Below the pieces are notes generated by a model that worked only from the letters and a program-made list of their open reading frames with translations, made no database searches and was not told the DNA's origin. A program made the position numbers and the translations under genes. Shown one piece after another: positions 26,538-35,424 of a DNA stretch of 64,000 nt; positions within the stretch are counted from its first letter, which is position 1, and every line of letters starts with the position of its first letter. Source of the DNA: Nocardia cyriacigeorgica (lineage in GTDB: Bacteria > Actinomycetota > Actinomycetes > Mycobacteriales > Mycobacteriaceae); NCBI RefSeq assembly GCF_010868145.1, contig NZ_JAAGUY010000009.1:124001-188000 (forward strand). The letters are read 5' to 3'.

Positions 26538-27281
26538 GTGTCCTCGCTGATCTGTCAGTACTGCTCGTACCGCGCCACCGGTGGGGAGGCCACGTGCCCG
26601 AACTGCGGTGCCCCATTGACGGCGACCGCTGCGCCGGCGAAGCCGGAACCCGCACCGACGGTCGCGCATGAGGCCACTTCCGGGGCCATGCTCGGCACGG
26701 CGCTGCGCAAATTCGGCGAGGTGGTCCGTGACGACGCCGCCGTGGTGGGTAAGGAGGCCGCGGCGGTCGAACGTGCGGTCCACGAACCACATCCGCGCTG
26801 GCAGTGGCAGGCCGTCGCCGCCGTGCTCGCGGTGATGGCCGTGGTCGGCTTCTTCCTCGTCAAGTCGTGCTCGTTCTCGATATCGCCACCTACGGGAGTC
26901 CCGCTGGGTTCGGTGACGACGGCGCTGCCCGCTCCACTGCGTACCGCGGCGTCCTGTCAGCCGATGGCTGGTTCGGGGGCGGTCGTCGAGCGTTGTGTCA
27001 TCGGTGCGGGCGACCCGTTGCTGAACGGCGCGATCACAGCGAAGCGGGATCTGATCTTCCACGCTCGGTTGGTGCCGCGGACAACATTGAACGAGACCGT
27101 CGGCCAGTGGCGGGCGGCAGGCGCGACGGTGGTGACCGATGGCTCGGTGTTCGCTGCGGTCAGTCCGTCGGCCGCTGTGCAGTACGCCAATCCGAGTACC
27201 GGATTGCTGCTCGACAGCGGTACCTTCGCCGGCGCGGCGAGTGCGCGGACCTTCTTGTCGCGCTCGGGTTTGCTTCCGTGA
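26538..27281 (+). CDS. Zinc-ribbon membrane protein
   Basis: 247 residues from GTG 26538, 10 bp after the previous stop. The N-terminus is a zinc ribbon (CQYCSYRATGGEATCPNCG, four cysteines). Residues ~30-90 are a cytosolic linker; one transmembrane helix follows (WQAVAAVLAVMAVVGFFLV). The external domain (~150 residues) contains three cysteines (SCSF, ASCQP, VERCVIG) and ends ARTFLSRSGLLP. It resembles no family I can name. The zinc-ribbon-plus-membrane design parallels the SPFH/zinc-ribbon protein at 32403. Tight spacing suggests co-expression with the glycan-binding-like protein. Confidence 0.6.
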   Translation: MSSLICQYCSYRATGGEATCPNCGAPLTATAAPAKPEPAPTVAHEATSGAMLGTALRKFGEVVRDDAAVVGKEAAAVERAVHEPHPRWQWQAVAAVLAVMAVVGFFLVKSCSFSISPPTGVPLGSVTTALPAPLRTAASCQPMAGSGAVVERCVIGAGDPLLNGAITAKRDLIFHARLVPRTTLNETVGQWRAAGATVVTDGSVFAAVSPSAAVQYANPSTGLLLDSGTFAGAASARTFLSRSGLLP

Positions 27282-27319
27282 CCGCGCATTTCGCAAACCA
27301 CGAGCTATAAACCTCTAAC

Positions 27320-27347
27320 TAATGTACCGTTATATAGCGGTACGTTA
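27320..27347. promoter_or_regulatory. Dyad B operator before glutamate dehydrogenase
   Basis: The core GTACCGTT-ATAT-AGCGGTAC (27324-27343) is flanked by TAAT and GTTA, extending the symmetry. A possible -10 TATTTT starts at 27355, so the dyad covers the -35 region. It lies 61 bp before the GTG of the dehydrogenase gene. Confidence 0.6.
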
Positions 27348-27403
27348 AACAACGTATTTTCCTCTGTACCCGACTGGATGATTGCGGAAGGCGCAGGTCA
27401 ACG

Positions 27404-30400
27404 GTGACTACCACACAGAACGCGATGGATGCGACACAGTTCAGGGGTGATCCGACCGAGCTGGAGCCTGCCTACTTCCGCTGGATCCGGCCCGATTCGA
27501 CGACCCTGACCATTACCGATCGCGCGAGCCACATTCTGCGCCATCATCTGCAGCTGGCCGCGCACCGCGCGCCGGGGACCGTCTCGACCAGGGTCTATCG
27601 TGCAGACGACGACTGCGGACTCGGCCTCGCCCTGCAGATCGTCAACGACGATATGCCGCTGCTGGTCGAATCGGTCACCTCGGCGCTGCATCGCCTCGGC
27701 GCCACCGTCGCCGAGGTCGTGCACCCGGTCTTCGACGTCACCCGTGACGAGACAGGCGACCTGCGCGCGATTGCCGCGCGCGACGGTGACGGTGTCCGCC
27801 GCGACCCCGCCGACGCGCACAGCTACCCGGAGTCGTGGATCCATGTGCAGCTCGATCCGGCCGTGACCGACGAGACGCTCGACCGGATCGAACAGGCGCT
27901 GCCACAGGTGCTCAGCGATCTGCGGTCGGTCACCGACGACACTCCCGCCATGGTCGGGTCGATGACCACAGTGGCCAACCGGCTCGACCGCACCGCGCAA
28001 TGGTCCGATGACGCGGAGATCGCCGAATGCGCGCGCCTGCTGCGCTGGTTGGCCGACGGCCATTTCACCGTGCTCGGCTACAGCGACTACCGGATGCGTC
28101 GCACCAGCCCGACCCCGGACGCCGAGTTCGGTATGTGGCCGGTGCCGGGAACGGGGCTCGGTGTACTCCGCGACAGCTCCGGCGCGGAGATCCCGGTGCC
28201 GGTGCTCGGCGCGAGACGCCCGGTGCTGCGACTGGCCAATGGCTCGGTGGACTCGTTGATCCCGGGTTCGCGCAATCTGTACTTCATCAGTGTCGCCGAG
28301 TACGCCACGACCGATCCGGGTGGGGCGGGTGCCTCCGGGGATACCGTCGCGGCGGTCAAGGGCGAGCATGTGTTCGTCGGGACTTTCACGGTGACCGCGC
28401 TGCACGAGAACATCCTCGACATTCCGGTCATTTCGCGTCGAGTGCATCAGGTCATCGAATGGGCCGGGTTCGACCTGAATTCGTTCTCCGGCCAGGGGAT
28501 GCTCGAGGTGATGCAGACCTTCCCACGGGTCGAGCTGTTTTCCACCGACGCGCGCAGGCTCTTCGAAACCGTCTCGGCGGTCATGAATCTCGGCCTGCGG
28601 CGCCAGATCCGGTTGTTCCTTCGCCAGGATGCGCGCAGCGGTGCGGTCTACTGCCTGGTCTACATGCCGCGTGATCGGTACTCCACCGAGGTCAGGCTGC
28701 GGATGCAGGACATCCTGGTCGCGGAGTTCGCGGGTGACCAGATCAGCTATTCGGCCAGAGTCACCGAATCGGAACTTGCGGTCGTGTACTTCACGGTGCA
28801 CCGCGCGCCGGGCGTGGAGGCGGATCTGTCCGAGGCCAACCGGGAACGTGTGCAGGACATCCTGTTCGCCACGACTCGTCCCTGGTCGGACCGGGTGGTC
28901 GCGGCGGCCGCGGGCGTTCCCGGCATCACCCGGGCGGTGGCGACCGACTACGCCACCGCCTTCCCGGCGAGTTACCAGCAGGAGTTCGGTGCCGATCGGG
29001 CGCTGGCGGATCTGCGCAGGCTGGAGCAGCTCGGCGACGGTGAGATCGATACGACGCTGTACCGCCTCGACGACGCGCCCTCGGGGGAGTGGCGGTTCAC
29101 CCTGTATGTCGCGGGCGCGGGTGTGTCTCTGAGCCGGGTGTTGCCGGTGCTGCACAGCCTCGGTGTCGAGGTGGTCGACGAGCGCCCGTACCGGATCGCA
29201 CGCGAGGACGGCACGCTGCGCTGGATCTACGACTTCGCCCTGCGCGTGCCCGCTTCGGTGCTGCGTGATTCGCTCGACACCGAGATGGAGGCGGATCTGC
29301 TGAGCCACGCGGCCGAGCAGGCTTCCGGTATCCGGCAGCGTTTCCCGGCAGCGGTGGCGGCCATGTGGTTCGGTGACGCCGAGGTCGACGGCCTCAACGA
29401 GCTGGTGTTGCGCGCCGGCGTGCATTGGCGGCAGATCGCGGTGCTTCGGGCCTATGCGAAGTACCTGCAGCAGGCCGGATTCGCCTACACCTTCGGCAAT
29501 ATCACCAGGGTGCTGCTGGCCCATCCGGCCCTGGCGGCGGCGTTCATCGAACTGTTCGACGCCTACTTCGATCCGGATTCGGCGGGCCCTGAATCCGAGA
29601 GCCGGATCTCCGCGATCTCCCAGCGATTGCGCGAGGAGATCGATGCGGTCGTCAGCTTGGATACCGACCGGATCTTGCGCGCCGTGCTCGAGCTGATCAC
29701 CGCCACGTTGCGCACCAACTACTTCCGTCGCGATCAGGACGGCAACGCGCCGAGCTACCTGTCGTTCAAATTCGATCCGCAGGCGATCGCCGATCTGCCG
29801 AAGCCGCGGCCACGTTTCGAGATCTTCGTGTATTCGCCGCGGGTGGAGGGTGTGCATCTGCGGTTCGGTGCGGTGGCGCGTGGTGGTTTGCGCTGGTCGG
29901 ATCGGTTGGAGGATTTCCGGACCGAGATTCTCGGTCTGGTGAAGGCGCAGGCGGTCAAGAACGCGGTGATCGTTCCGGTGGGCGCCAAGGGTGGCTTCGT
30001 CGTGAAGCAGCCCCCGGCGGTCACCGGCGATCCCGGCGTGGATCGTCAGGCCATGATGGCCGAAGGTGTCGCCTGCTATCGCACGTTCATCTCCGGCCTG
30101 CTGGACGTCACCGACAATGTCGATCACACCAACGGCGCGGTGCTGCCGCCCGCGCGGGTAGTGCGCCGCGACCCCGATGACACCTATCTGGTGGTGGCAG
30201 CCGACAAGGGCACCGCGACCTTCTCCGATATCGCCAACGAGGTGGCCAAGAGCTATGGCTTCTGGCTCGGTGACGCGTTCGCGTCGGGTGGTTCGGTCGG
30301 TTACGACCACAAGGCGATGGGGATTACGGCAAGGGGTGCTTGGGAGAGTGTGAAGCGGCACTTCCAGGAGATGGGGATCGACACCCAGGCCGAGGATTTC

Positions 30401-32332
30401 ACGGTTGTCGGTGTGGGTGATATGAGTGGTGATGTGTTCGGTAACGGCATGTTGTTGTCCGAGCACATTCGTCTGGTGGCGGCGTTCGACCACCGGCATA
30501 TCTTCTTGGATCCGAGTCCGGATGCGGCGTCTTCGTACGTTGAGCGGAGGCGGATGTTCGACCTGCCGCGCTCGTCCTGGGCCGATTACGACATGTCGCT
30601 GATCAGCGCTGGCGGTGGTGTCTACGACCGCTCTGCCAAGGCTGTCCCGGTCTCGCCGGAAATCGGCGCCGCCCTCGGGCTGGACCCGGCAATCACCACC
30701 CTGTCACCGCCGGAGATGATTCGCGCCATCCTGCAAGCGCCGGTCGACCTGCTGTGGAACGGCGGTATCGGTACCTACATCAAGGCGAGCACCGAATCCA
30801 ACGCCGACGCCGGGGACAAATCCAACGACGCCGTGCGGGTGAACGCGAACCAGCTGCGGACCAAGGTGATCGGCGAGGGCGGCAACCTCGGCGCCACCGC
30901 ACTCGGGCGGATCGAGTTCTGCCGCACCGGCGGCCGGATGAACACCGACGCCCTCGACAACTCCGCGGGTGTCGACTGCTCCGACCATGAGGTCAATATC
31001 AAGGTGTTGCTGGATGCGGTCGTGTCCAGCGGCGACCTCGATGCGAATGAACGCAACGAGTTGCTGGCGGCGATGACCGACGAGGTCGCCGAACTCGTGC
31101 TGCGCGACAACATCTCGCAGAACTACCGGATGGGTCTGTGCCGGGCCGACGCCCCGGCCCGATCGGCCGTGCACCGCCGGTTGCTCACCGAACTCGAAAC
31201 CCGGCGTGGAGTGGACCGGCGGCTCGAAGCGCTGCCAAGCGATGCGGAACTGGCGCGCAGGGCCGCCGACGGCACCGGACTCACCTCACCCGAGCTGGCG
31301 AATGTCGTTGCGCATGTCAAGCTGTCGCTGAAGGCCGATCTGCTGGCGGGCGAACTGCCCGACAGCGCTTCGTTCGCGTCGGTGCTGCCCGCCTACTTCC
31401 CGACCCCGCTGCGCACCCGCTTCGAAGCGGCCATTCGCAGGCATCCGCTGCGTCGCGAGATTGTGGCCACCATGGTCGTGAACGATCTGGTCGACTACGG
31501 CGGCATCACCTACGCGTTCCGCCTGGCCGAAGAGGTCGGCGCAACCACCGACGATGCGGTGCGTGCGTTCACCGCTGCGGTCGAGATCTTCGGGTTGCGT
31601 GAGATCTGGCAGCGAATCCGAACCGCCCCCATTCCGTCCGCGGCGCGTGACGCTCTGGAACTGGAGACCGGCCGGACTCTCGAACGGGCGTCACGGTGGC
31701 TGTTGCTGAATCGGCCGCAGCCCATCGCCATCGGCGCCGATATCGCCCGCTACCGTGACGGCGTGACGGCGCTGGCCGGCCGGGTGTCGGACTGGATGCC
31801 CGGCTATCTCACCGAGGACCTCACCGCACGGTCACGGGGTCCCGTTGCCCTCGGTGCTCCGCATGATCTGGCCGCCGAGGTATTCCGGCTGATCCACTTG
31901 TTCCCGCTGCTGGATGTGCTGGATATCGCCGATATCGCCGAACGCGACGCCGACGAGGTCGCGGTGCTCTACTTCGCATTGAACGAGCACCTCGACATCG
32001 AACGGCTGCTCACCGCGGTCGGCAAACTCGAGCACGGTGACCGGTGGCCGACGCTGGCACGGCTGGCAGTCCGCGACGACCTGTACGAATCGCTGCGGCT
32101 GCTCACCCTCGACGTGTCGACCGCGACCGAACCCGACGACACTGTCGCGGAGAAGATCGAGTACTGGGAATCGACGAACCGATCCCGGTTGGCCAGGGCC
32201 GCGGCCGCGCTCGGTGAGATCTTCGACTCCGGCACCTACGATCTGGCGACCCTCTCGGTCGCCGCACGGCAGGTGCGCGGAATGGTCAGTGCCGGTGGGG
32301 AATCCAGCGTGGTCGCGAGCACCATGGGCTGA
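27404..32332 (+). CDS. gdh: NAD-specific glutamate dehydrogenase, large (180-kDa class)
   Basis: 1642 residues from GTG 27404, with GGAAGG upstream. The length and sequence match the giant NAD-GDH class (M. tuberculosis Rv2476c type). The N-terminal ~700 residues are ACT-like regulatory repeats; the catalytic core near 845-870 reads VKAQAVKNAVIVPVGAKGGFV, and the dinucleotide-binding segment DFTVVGVGDMSGDVFGNGM lies near 1000. It oxidises glutamate to 2-oxoglutarate and ammonia with NAD. In mycobacteria and corynebacteria GarA/OdhI, controlled by PknG, inhibits this enzyme; pknG is 3 kb downstream here. A terminator hairpin follows, and dyad B precedes. Confidence 0.95.
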   Translation: MTTTQNAMDATQFRGDPTELEPAYFRWIRPDSTTLTITDRASHILRHHLQLAAHRAPGTVSTRVYRADDDCGLGLALQIVNDDMPLLVESVTSALHRLGATVAEVVHPVFDVTRDETGDLRAIAARDGDGVRRDPADAHSYPESWIHVQLDPAVTDETLDRIEQALPQVLSDLRSVTDDTPAMVGSMTTVANRLDRTAQWSDDAEIAECARLLRWLADGHFTVLGYSDYRMRRTSPTPDAEFGMWPVPGTGLGVLRDSSGAEIPVPVLGARRPVLRLANGSVDSLIPGSRNLYFISVAEYATTDPGGAGASGDTVAAVKGEHVFVGTFTVTALHENILDIPVISRRVHQVIEWAGFDLNSFSGQGMLEVMQTFPRVELFSTDARRLFETVSAVMNLGLRRQIRLFLRQDARSGAVYCLVYMPRDRYSTEVRLRMQDILVAEFAGDQISYSARVTESELAVVYFTVHRAPGVEADLSEANRERVQDILFATTRPWSDRVVAAAAGVPGITRAVATDYATAFPASYQQEFGADRALADLRRLEQLGDGEIDTTLYRLDDAPSGEWRFTLYVAGAGVSLSRVLPVLHSLGVEVVDERPYRIAREDGTLRWIYDFALRVPASVLRDSLDTEMEADLLSHAAEQASGIRQRFPAAVAAMWFGDAEVDGLNELVLRAGVHWRQIAVLRAYAKYLQQAGFAYTFGNITRVLLAHPALAAAFIELFDAYFDPDSAGPESESRISAISQRLREEIDAVVSLDTDRILRAVLELITATLRTNYFRRDQDGNAPSYLSFKFDPQAIADLPKPRPRFEIFVYSPRVEGVHLRFGAVARGGLRWSDRLEDFRTEILGLVKAQAVKNAVIVPVGAKGGFVVKQPPAVTGDPGVDRQAMMAEGVACYRTFISGLLDVTDNVDHTNGAVLPPARVVRRDPDDTYLVVAADKGTATFSDIANEVAKSYGFWLGDAFASGGSVGYDHKAMGITARGAWESVKRHFQEMGIDTQAEDFTVVGVGDMSGDVFGNGMLLSEHIRLVAAFDHRHIFLDPSPDAASSYVERRRMFDLPRSSWADYDMSLISAGGGVYDRSAKAVPVSPEIGAALGLDPAITTLSPPEMIRAILQAPVDLLWNGGIGTYIKASTESNADAGDKSNDAVRVNANQLRTKVIGEGGNLGATALGRIEFCRTGGRMNTDALDNSAGVDCSDHEVNIKVLLDAVVSSGDLDANERNELLAAMTDEVAELVLRDNISQNYRMGLCRADAPARSAVHRRLLTELETRRGVDRRLEALPSDAELARRAADGTGLTSPELANVVAHVKLSLKADLLAGELPDSASFASVLPAYFPTPLRTRFEAAIRRHPLRREIVATMVVNDLVDYGGITYAFRLAEEVGATTDDAVRAFTAAVEIFGLREIWQRIRTAPIPSAARDALELETGRTLERASRWLLLNRPQPIAIGADIARYRDGVTALAGRVSDWMPGYLTEDLTARSRGPVALGAPHDLAAEVFRLIHLFPLLDVLDIADIAERDADEVAVLYFALNEHLDIERLLTAVGKLEHGDRWPTLARLAVRDDLYESLRLLTLDVSTATEPDDTVAEKIEYWESTNRSRLARAAAALGEIFDSGTYDLATLSVAARQVRGMVSAGGESSVVASTMG

Positions 32333-32350
32333 TACCGCAGTCGTCGATGC

Positions 32351-32384
32351 GATGGGCCGGTGGCGAGTATGCCGCCGGCCCATC
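32351..32384. terminator. Bidirectional hairpin after gdh
   Basis: GATGGGCCGG-T-GGC pairs with GCC-G-CCGGCCCATC around the loop GAGTAT. It lies between gdh and the convergent SPFH gene. Confidence 0.8.
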
Positions 32385-32402
32385 GGCCTGTGCGGGAGCT
32401 GG

Positions 32403-33506
32403 TCAGGGGCCCGCGGGTGCTCCGCAGTCACCACAGAATTTGGCCGCGGCGACGAGTTCGGCTCCGCAACTCGAACAGTGCCGCGGTCGTCGGGCCAGCT
32501 GTTGCCCGCACTGCATGCAGAAGCGGGCCGCCGACGGATTCTGCGCGGTACAAGCAGGGCAGGTCTGGTTGTCGGTGGCTGCGGCGGGCAAAGCGGCCGG
32601 TGTGGGCTGCGAAGGAACAGGTACAGGTGGCGGGGGAGCGGGTTGCATGGGTTGCGGCGGCGCGCTCGTGTGCTGGTTGATCGCGTTCAGGCCGAGCGCC
32701 GCGCCGAGAAATCCGGTATCGGAACCCGTGCCGCCGTGCGCGAACCCCTGGCTCGCACCCAATGCCAGCTCACCGGCGGCGTACTGGCGAAAGTCTCCGG
32801 CCAGCCGGATATAGGTGACATCCTTGGCGAGCCGCTTCAACCGGTCGGCATCCTCGGGCGCAAGGGTGATGTCGAAGTTGCCCATTCTGACGATGCGTAG
32901 GCCGTATTCGTAGAGTGTGATGTTGGTCTGTCGCAGCACCGCGGTCTCGATCGGCGGCAAATGGCCCGATAGGCCGAGCACTGGCCACTCGCCGCGGGAA
33001 ATGCCCTGCGTCACCGCGACCTTCATCGATTTCAGCAGGAGCTCCGCGCACCAGGAGTTCAGGGCAGCAGGGTCGGTGAGGTCGGCGGTGCCCGCGAGAC
33101 CGGTGATCAACTGCCCCGGATCTCGTACGGTAAGCGCGAATTCGCCGAATACTCGCAGCGTCACCACCTGCTCGCTGACCGGATCGACGATATCGGCCAG
33201 CCGGCCACCGAACTTGATCCCCGCGAACTCGCGTGTGGAGACGAAATACAGTTCCGCGCGATAGAAGTTCCCGCCGGACAACGTGTCGACGAGCGCACCG
33301 AGCACGGGCAGCTCATCGGCGTCGACACGATGGCGGCCGGGCCCCATTGTGGCGACGACATGGCCGGATTTGACGAACAGCGCGGTTTGATCGGCATTGA
33401 CGATGGCGCGGCTGTAGCGGCGGATGTTGACGTCGGGCCACTTGTAGACGAGTTGGCCCGTTGCGGTCTCCGGGACCGCGATGAATTCCCGATCGAACCA
33501 CGCCAT
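32403..33506 (-). CDS. SPFH-domain protein with double zinc ribbon
   Basis: 367 residues from ATG 33506, chosen because GGAG lies 5 nt before it; the upstream TTG at 33533 lacks this. Residues 1-250 are the SPFH/virion-core-like domain (MAWFDREFIAVPETATGQLVYKWPD...), with TLRVFGEFALTVRDPGQLI and LKRLAKDVTYIRLAGDFRQYAAGE. A Pro/Gln linker leads to two C-terminal zinc ribbons: CPAC...FCMQC and CSSC...FCGDC. Related bacterial proteins form membrane-associated scaffolds and are often stress-linked. It is convergent with gdh and divergent from the permease. Dyad B lies 33 bp upstream of the start. Confidence 0.85.
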   Translation of the reverse strand: MAWFDREFIAVPETATGQLVYKWPDVNIRRYSRAIVNADQTALFVKSGHVVATMGPGRHRVDADELPVLGALVDTLSGGNFYRAELYFVSTREFAGIKFGGRLADIVDPVSEQVVTLRVFGEFALTVRDPGQLITGLAGTADLTDPAALNSWCAELLLKSMKVAVTQGISRGEWPVLGLSGHLPPIETAVLRQTNITLYEYGLRIVRMGNFDITLAPEDADRLKRLAKDVTYIRLAGDFRQYAAGELALGASQGFAHGGTGSDTGFLGAALGLNAINQHTSAPPQPMQPAPPPPVPVPSQPTPAALPAAATDNQTCPACTAQNPSAARFCMQCGQQLARRPRHCSSCGAELVAAAKFCGDCGAPAGP

Positions 33507-33538
33507 ATCCGCTCCATCCGCGAGTGACAACAAATAGC

Positions 33539-33558
33539 GTACCGATCAGTATCGGTAC
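33539..33558. promoter_or_regulatory. Dyad B operator before the SPFH gene
   Basis: GTACCGAT-CAGT-ATCGGTAC, with perfect 8-bp arms and 4-nt centre. On the minus strand a TATTTG -10-like element follows directly. 33 bp before ATG 33506. Confidence 0.6.
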
Positions 33559-33656
33559 GATCAATCGGCTATGACCTGGGCGAACGTGGTCGTTTGCGGG
33601 CAATTCCGAAAGTTCTTGGTTTCCAGCACGTTACAAGGGGTAGATACCTATTGAAC

Positions 33657-33676
33657 GTGCCGCTGTCTAGCGGTAC
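33657..33676. promoter_or_regulatory. Dyad B operator before the permease gene
   Basis: GTGCCGCT-GTCT-AGCGGTAC, one arm mismatch, followed by ATTA. A possible -10 (TAGATA, 33685-33690) lies 9 bp downstream. 44 bp before ATG 33720. With the site at 33539 it gives each divergent gene its own copy. Confidence 0.6.
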
Positions 33677-33719
33677 ATTACCCGTAGATATGATCGCCGC
33701 CACAGGAAAGGCCATCACC

Positions 33720-35285
33720 ATGACCACTGTTCGACCTAACTCGGCGCCGGCGCAGGCCGCATTGCCCGAGGAGGGCGCGCCGGCGACGTCGGTCGACGCG
33801 CTGCACGCCGAGGACGCGGGGTATCACAAGTCCCTTCGCCCGCGTCAGTTGCAGATGATCGCCATCGGTGGCGCCATCGGCACCGGACTGTTCCTCGGCG
33901 CGGGCAGCCGGCTCGCCAGCGCCGGGCCCGGCCTGTTCATCGTCTACGCCATCTGTGGCGTGTTCGTGTTCTTCATCCTGCGAGCCCTGGGTGAACTCGT
34001 TCTGCATCGCCCGTCCTCGGGATCGTTCGTTTCGTATGCCCGCGAGTTCTACGGTGAGAAGCTCGCCTTCGCAGTGGGGTGGATGTACTTCTTCCACTGG
34101 TGCATGACCGGGATCGTAGACATCACCGCCATCGCCACCTATGTCCATTACTGGGGAGCGTTCGAAGCTATACCACAATGGACGATCGCGCTGATCGCGC
34201 TGATCTTGGTTGTCGCCATCAACATGGTGTCGGTCAAGTGGTTCGGTGAACTGGAGTTTTGGGCGGCTCTGATCAAGGTGGTCGCGCTGGTCACCTTCCT
34301 GATCGTCGGCACGGTGTTCCTCGCGGGCCGGTTCGATATCAAGGGTCAGACCACGGGCCCGAGCGTGATCGCCGACAACGGCGGTCTGTTCCCCACCGGC
34401 ATGCTGTCGCTGGTTCTGGTCACCACGGGTGTCGTCTTCGCCTACGCCGCGGTGGAACTGGTCGGCACGGCGGCAGGCGAGACGGAGAACCCGGAGAAGG
34501 TGATGCCGCGTGCCATCAACTCCGTCATCGCCCGGATCGCGCTGTTCTACGTCGGTTCGCTGGTGCTGCTCGCCCTGCTGCTGCCCTACACCGCGTTCAA
34601 GTCCGGTGAGAGCCCGTTCGTCACCTTCTTCTCCAAGCTGGGTATCGAGGGGGCCGGTTCGGTGATGAACCTGGTCGTCCTCACCGCTGCGTTCTCCAGC
34701 CTCAATGCCGGGCTGTACTCCACCGGCCGCATCCTGCGCTCGATGTCGATGAACGGCAGCGCACCGATCGTGGCTGCACGGATGTCGAAGTCCGGTGTGC
34801 CGTACGTCGGCATCCTGGCCACCGGCGCGATCGCGCTGTTCGGTGTCGGCCTGAATGCGATGGTGCCGGAGAAGGCATTCGAGATCGTGATCAACGTATC
34901 GGCGCTCGGCACCATCTTCGCCTGGGCCGCGATCGTCCTGTGCCAGTTGCAGTTGTGGCGCTGGTCGCAACAGGGCAAGGTCGAGCGGCCGTCGTTCCGG
35001 CTGATCGGTGCGCCTTACACCAGCGTCGCGACCTTGATGTTCCTGGTCGGCGTCGTTGCGCTGATGGCCTTCAGTGATGACGAGGTGCAGCGTGGCGCGG
35101 TGATCGCCATGGGTGCCATCATGATCCCCGCCCTTGTCGGCGGTTGGTTCATGGCCCGCAAACGGGTGGCGCAGCTCGCCCAGATCCGTGGCGGTCATAC
35201 CGGGCAGTTCCCGGTGCTTGCCGAGCGGCCGCGCAAGGATTCTCGCGAAGCGGTGGTCATTCTGGAGAAGCCCGAAGACGAATGA
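33720..35285 (+). CDS. ansP: Amino-acid permease, L-asparagine permease (AnsP) type
   Basis: 521 residues from ATG 33720, with AGGAAAGG 9 nt upstream. It has twelve transmembrane helices of the amino acid/polyamine/organocation family. The first is preceded by [25 protein letters not shown], and the segment [31 protein letters not shown]...[13 protein letters not shown] is strongly AnsP-like; GABA or D-serine/glycine permeases are the alternatives. It imports asparagine (or related amino acids) by proton symport. Its neighbours gdh and pknG fit a glutamate/asparagine nitrogen theme. A strong hairpin follows the gene. Confidence 0.85.
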   Translation: MTTVRPNSAPAQAALPEEGAPATSVDALHAEDAGYHKSLRPRQLQMIAIGGAIGTGLFLGAGSRLASAGPGLFIVYAICGVFVFFILRALGELVLHRPSSGSFVSYAREFYGEKLAFAVGWMYFFHWCMTGIVDITAIATYVHYWGAFEAIPQWTIALIALILVVAINMVSVKWFGELEFWAALIKVVALVTFLIVGTVFLAGRFDIKGQTTGPSVIADNGGLFPTGMLSLVLVTTGVVFAYAAVELVGTAAGETENPEKVMPRAINSVIARIALFYVGSLVLLALLLPYTAFKSGESPFVTFFSKLGIEGAGSVMNLVVLTAAFSSLNAGLYSTGRILRSMSMNGSAPIVAARMSKSGVPYVGILATGAIALFGVGLNAMVPEKAFEIVINVSALGTIFAWAAIVLCQLQLWRWSQQGKVERPSFRLIGAPYTSVATLMFLVGVVALMAFSDDEVQRGAVIAMGAIMIPALVGGWFMARKRVAQLAQIRGGHTGQFPVLAERPRKDSREAVVILEKPEDE

Positions 35286-35293
35286 ACACCTCC

Positions 35294-35324
35294 CGCTGCC
35301 CCGGACGCATAGTCCGGGGCAGCG
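35294..35324 (+). terminator. Rho-independent-type hairpin after the permease
   Basis: A perfect 13-bp stem, CGCTGCCCCGGAC pairing with GTCCGGGGCAGCG, with loop GCATA, starting 9 bp after the stop. No strong T-run follows, as is common in actinobacteria. Confidence 0.85.
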
Positions 35325-35327
35325 GTA

Positions 35328-35343
35328 TTCCCAATTTCGGGAA
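35328..35343. promoter_or_regulatory. Dyad A inverted repeat before pknG, TTCCC-AATTTC-GGGAA
   Basis: Perfect, and extended by symmetric flanks to TATTCCC-AATTTC-GGGAATA. It lies 4 bp after the permease terminator and 82 bp before ATG 35425. Confidence 0.6.
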
Positions 35344-35424
35344 TAGGGGGCGACGCGTCGCAGTCTCGCGGCGCAGCAGAATGAGAGCTCGGTTCAACGG
35401 GTTCTAGGGGTTCTAGGGGTTCAC

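Noticed and set aside
27398..30499. 1033-codon leftward open frame opposite gdh
   Set aside because: A mirror of the GC-rich codon pattern of gdh, which is a clear family member on the other strand.
33678..35198. 506-codon leftward open frame opposite the permease
   Set aside because: Low-complexity His/Arg/Asp-rich mirror of a transporter gene.
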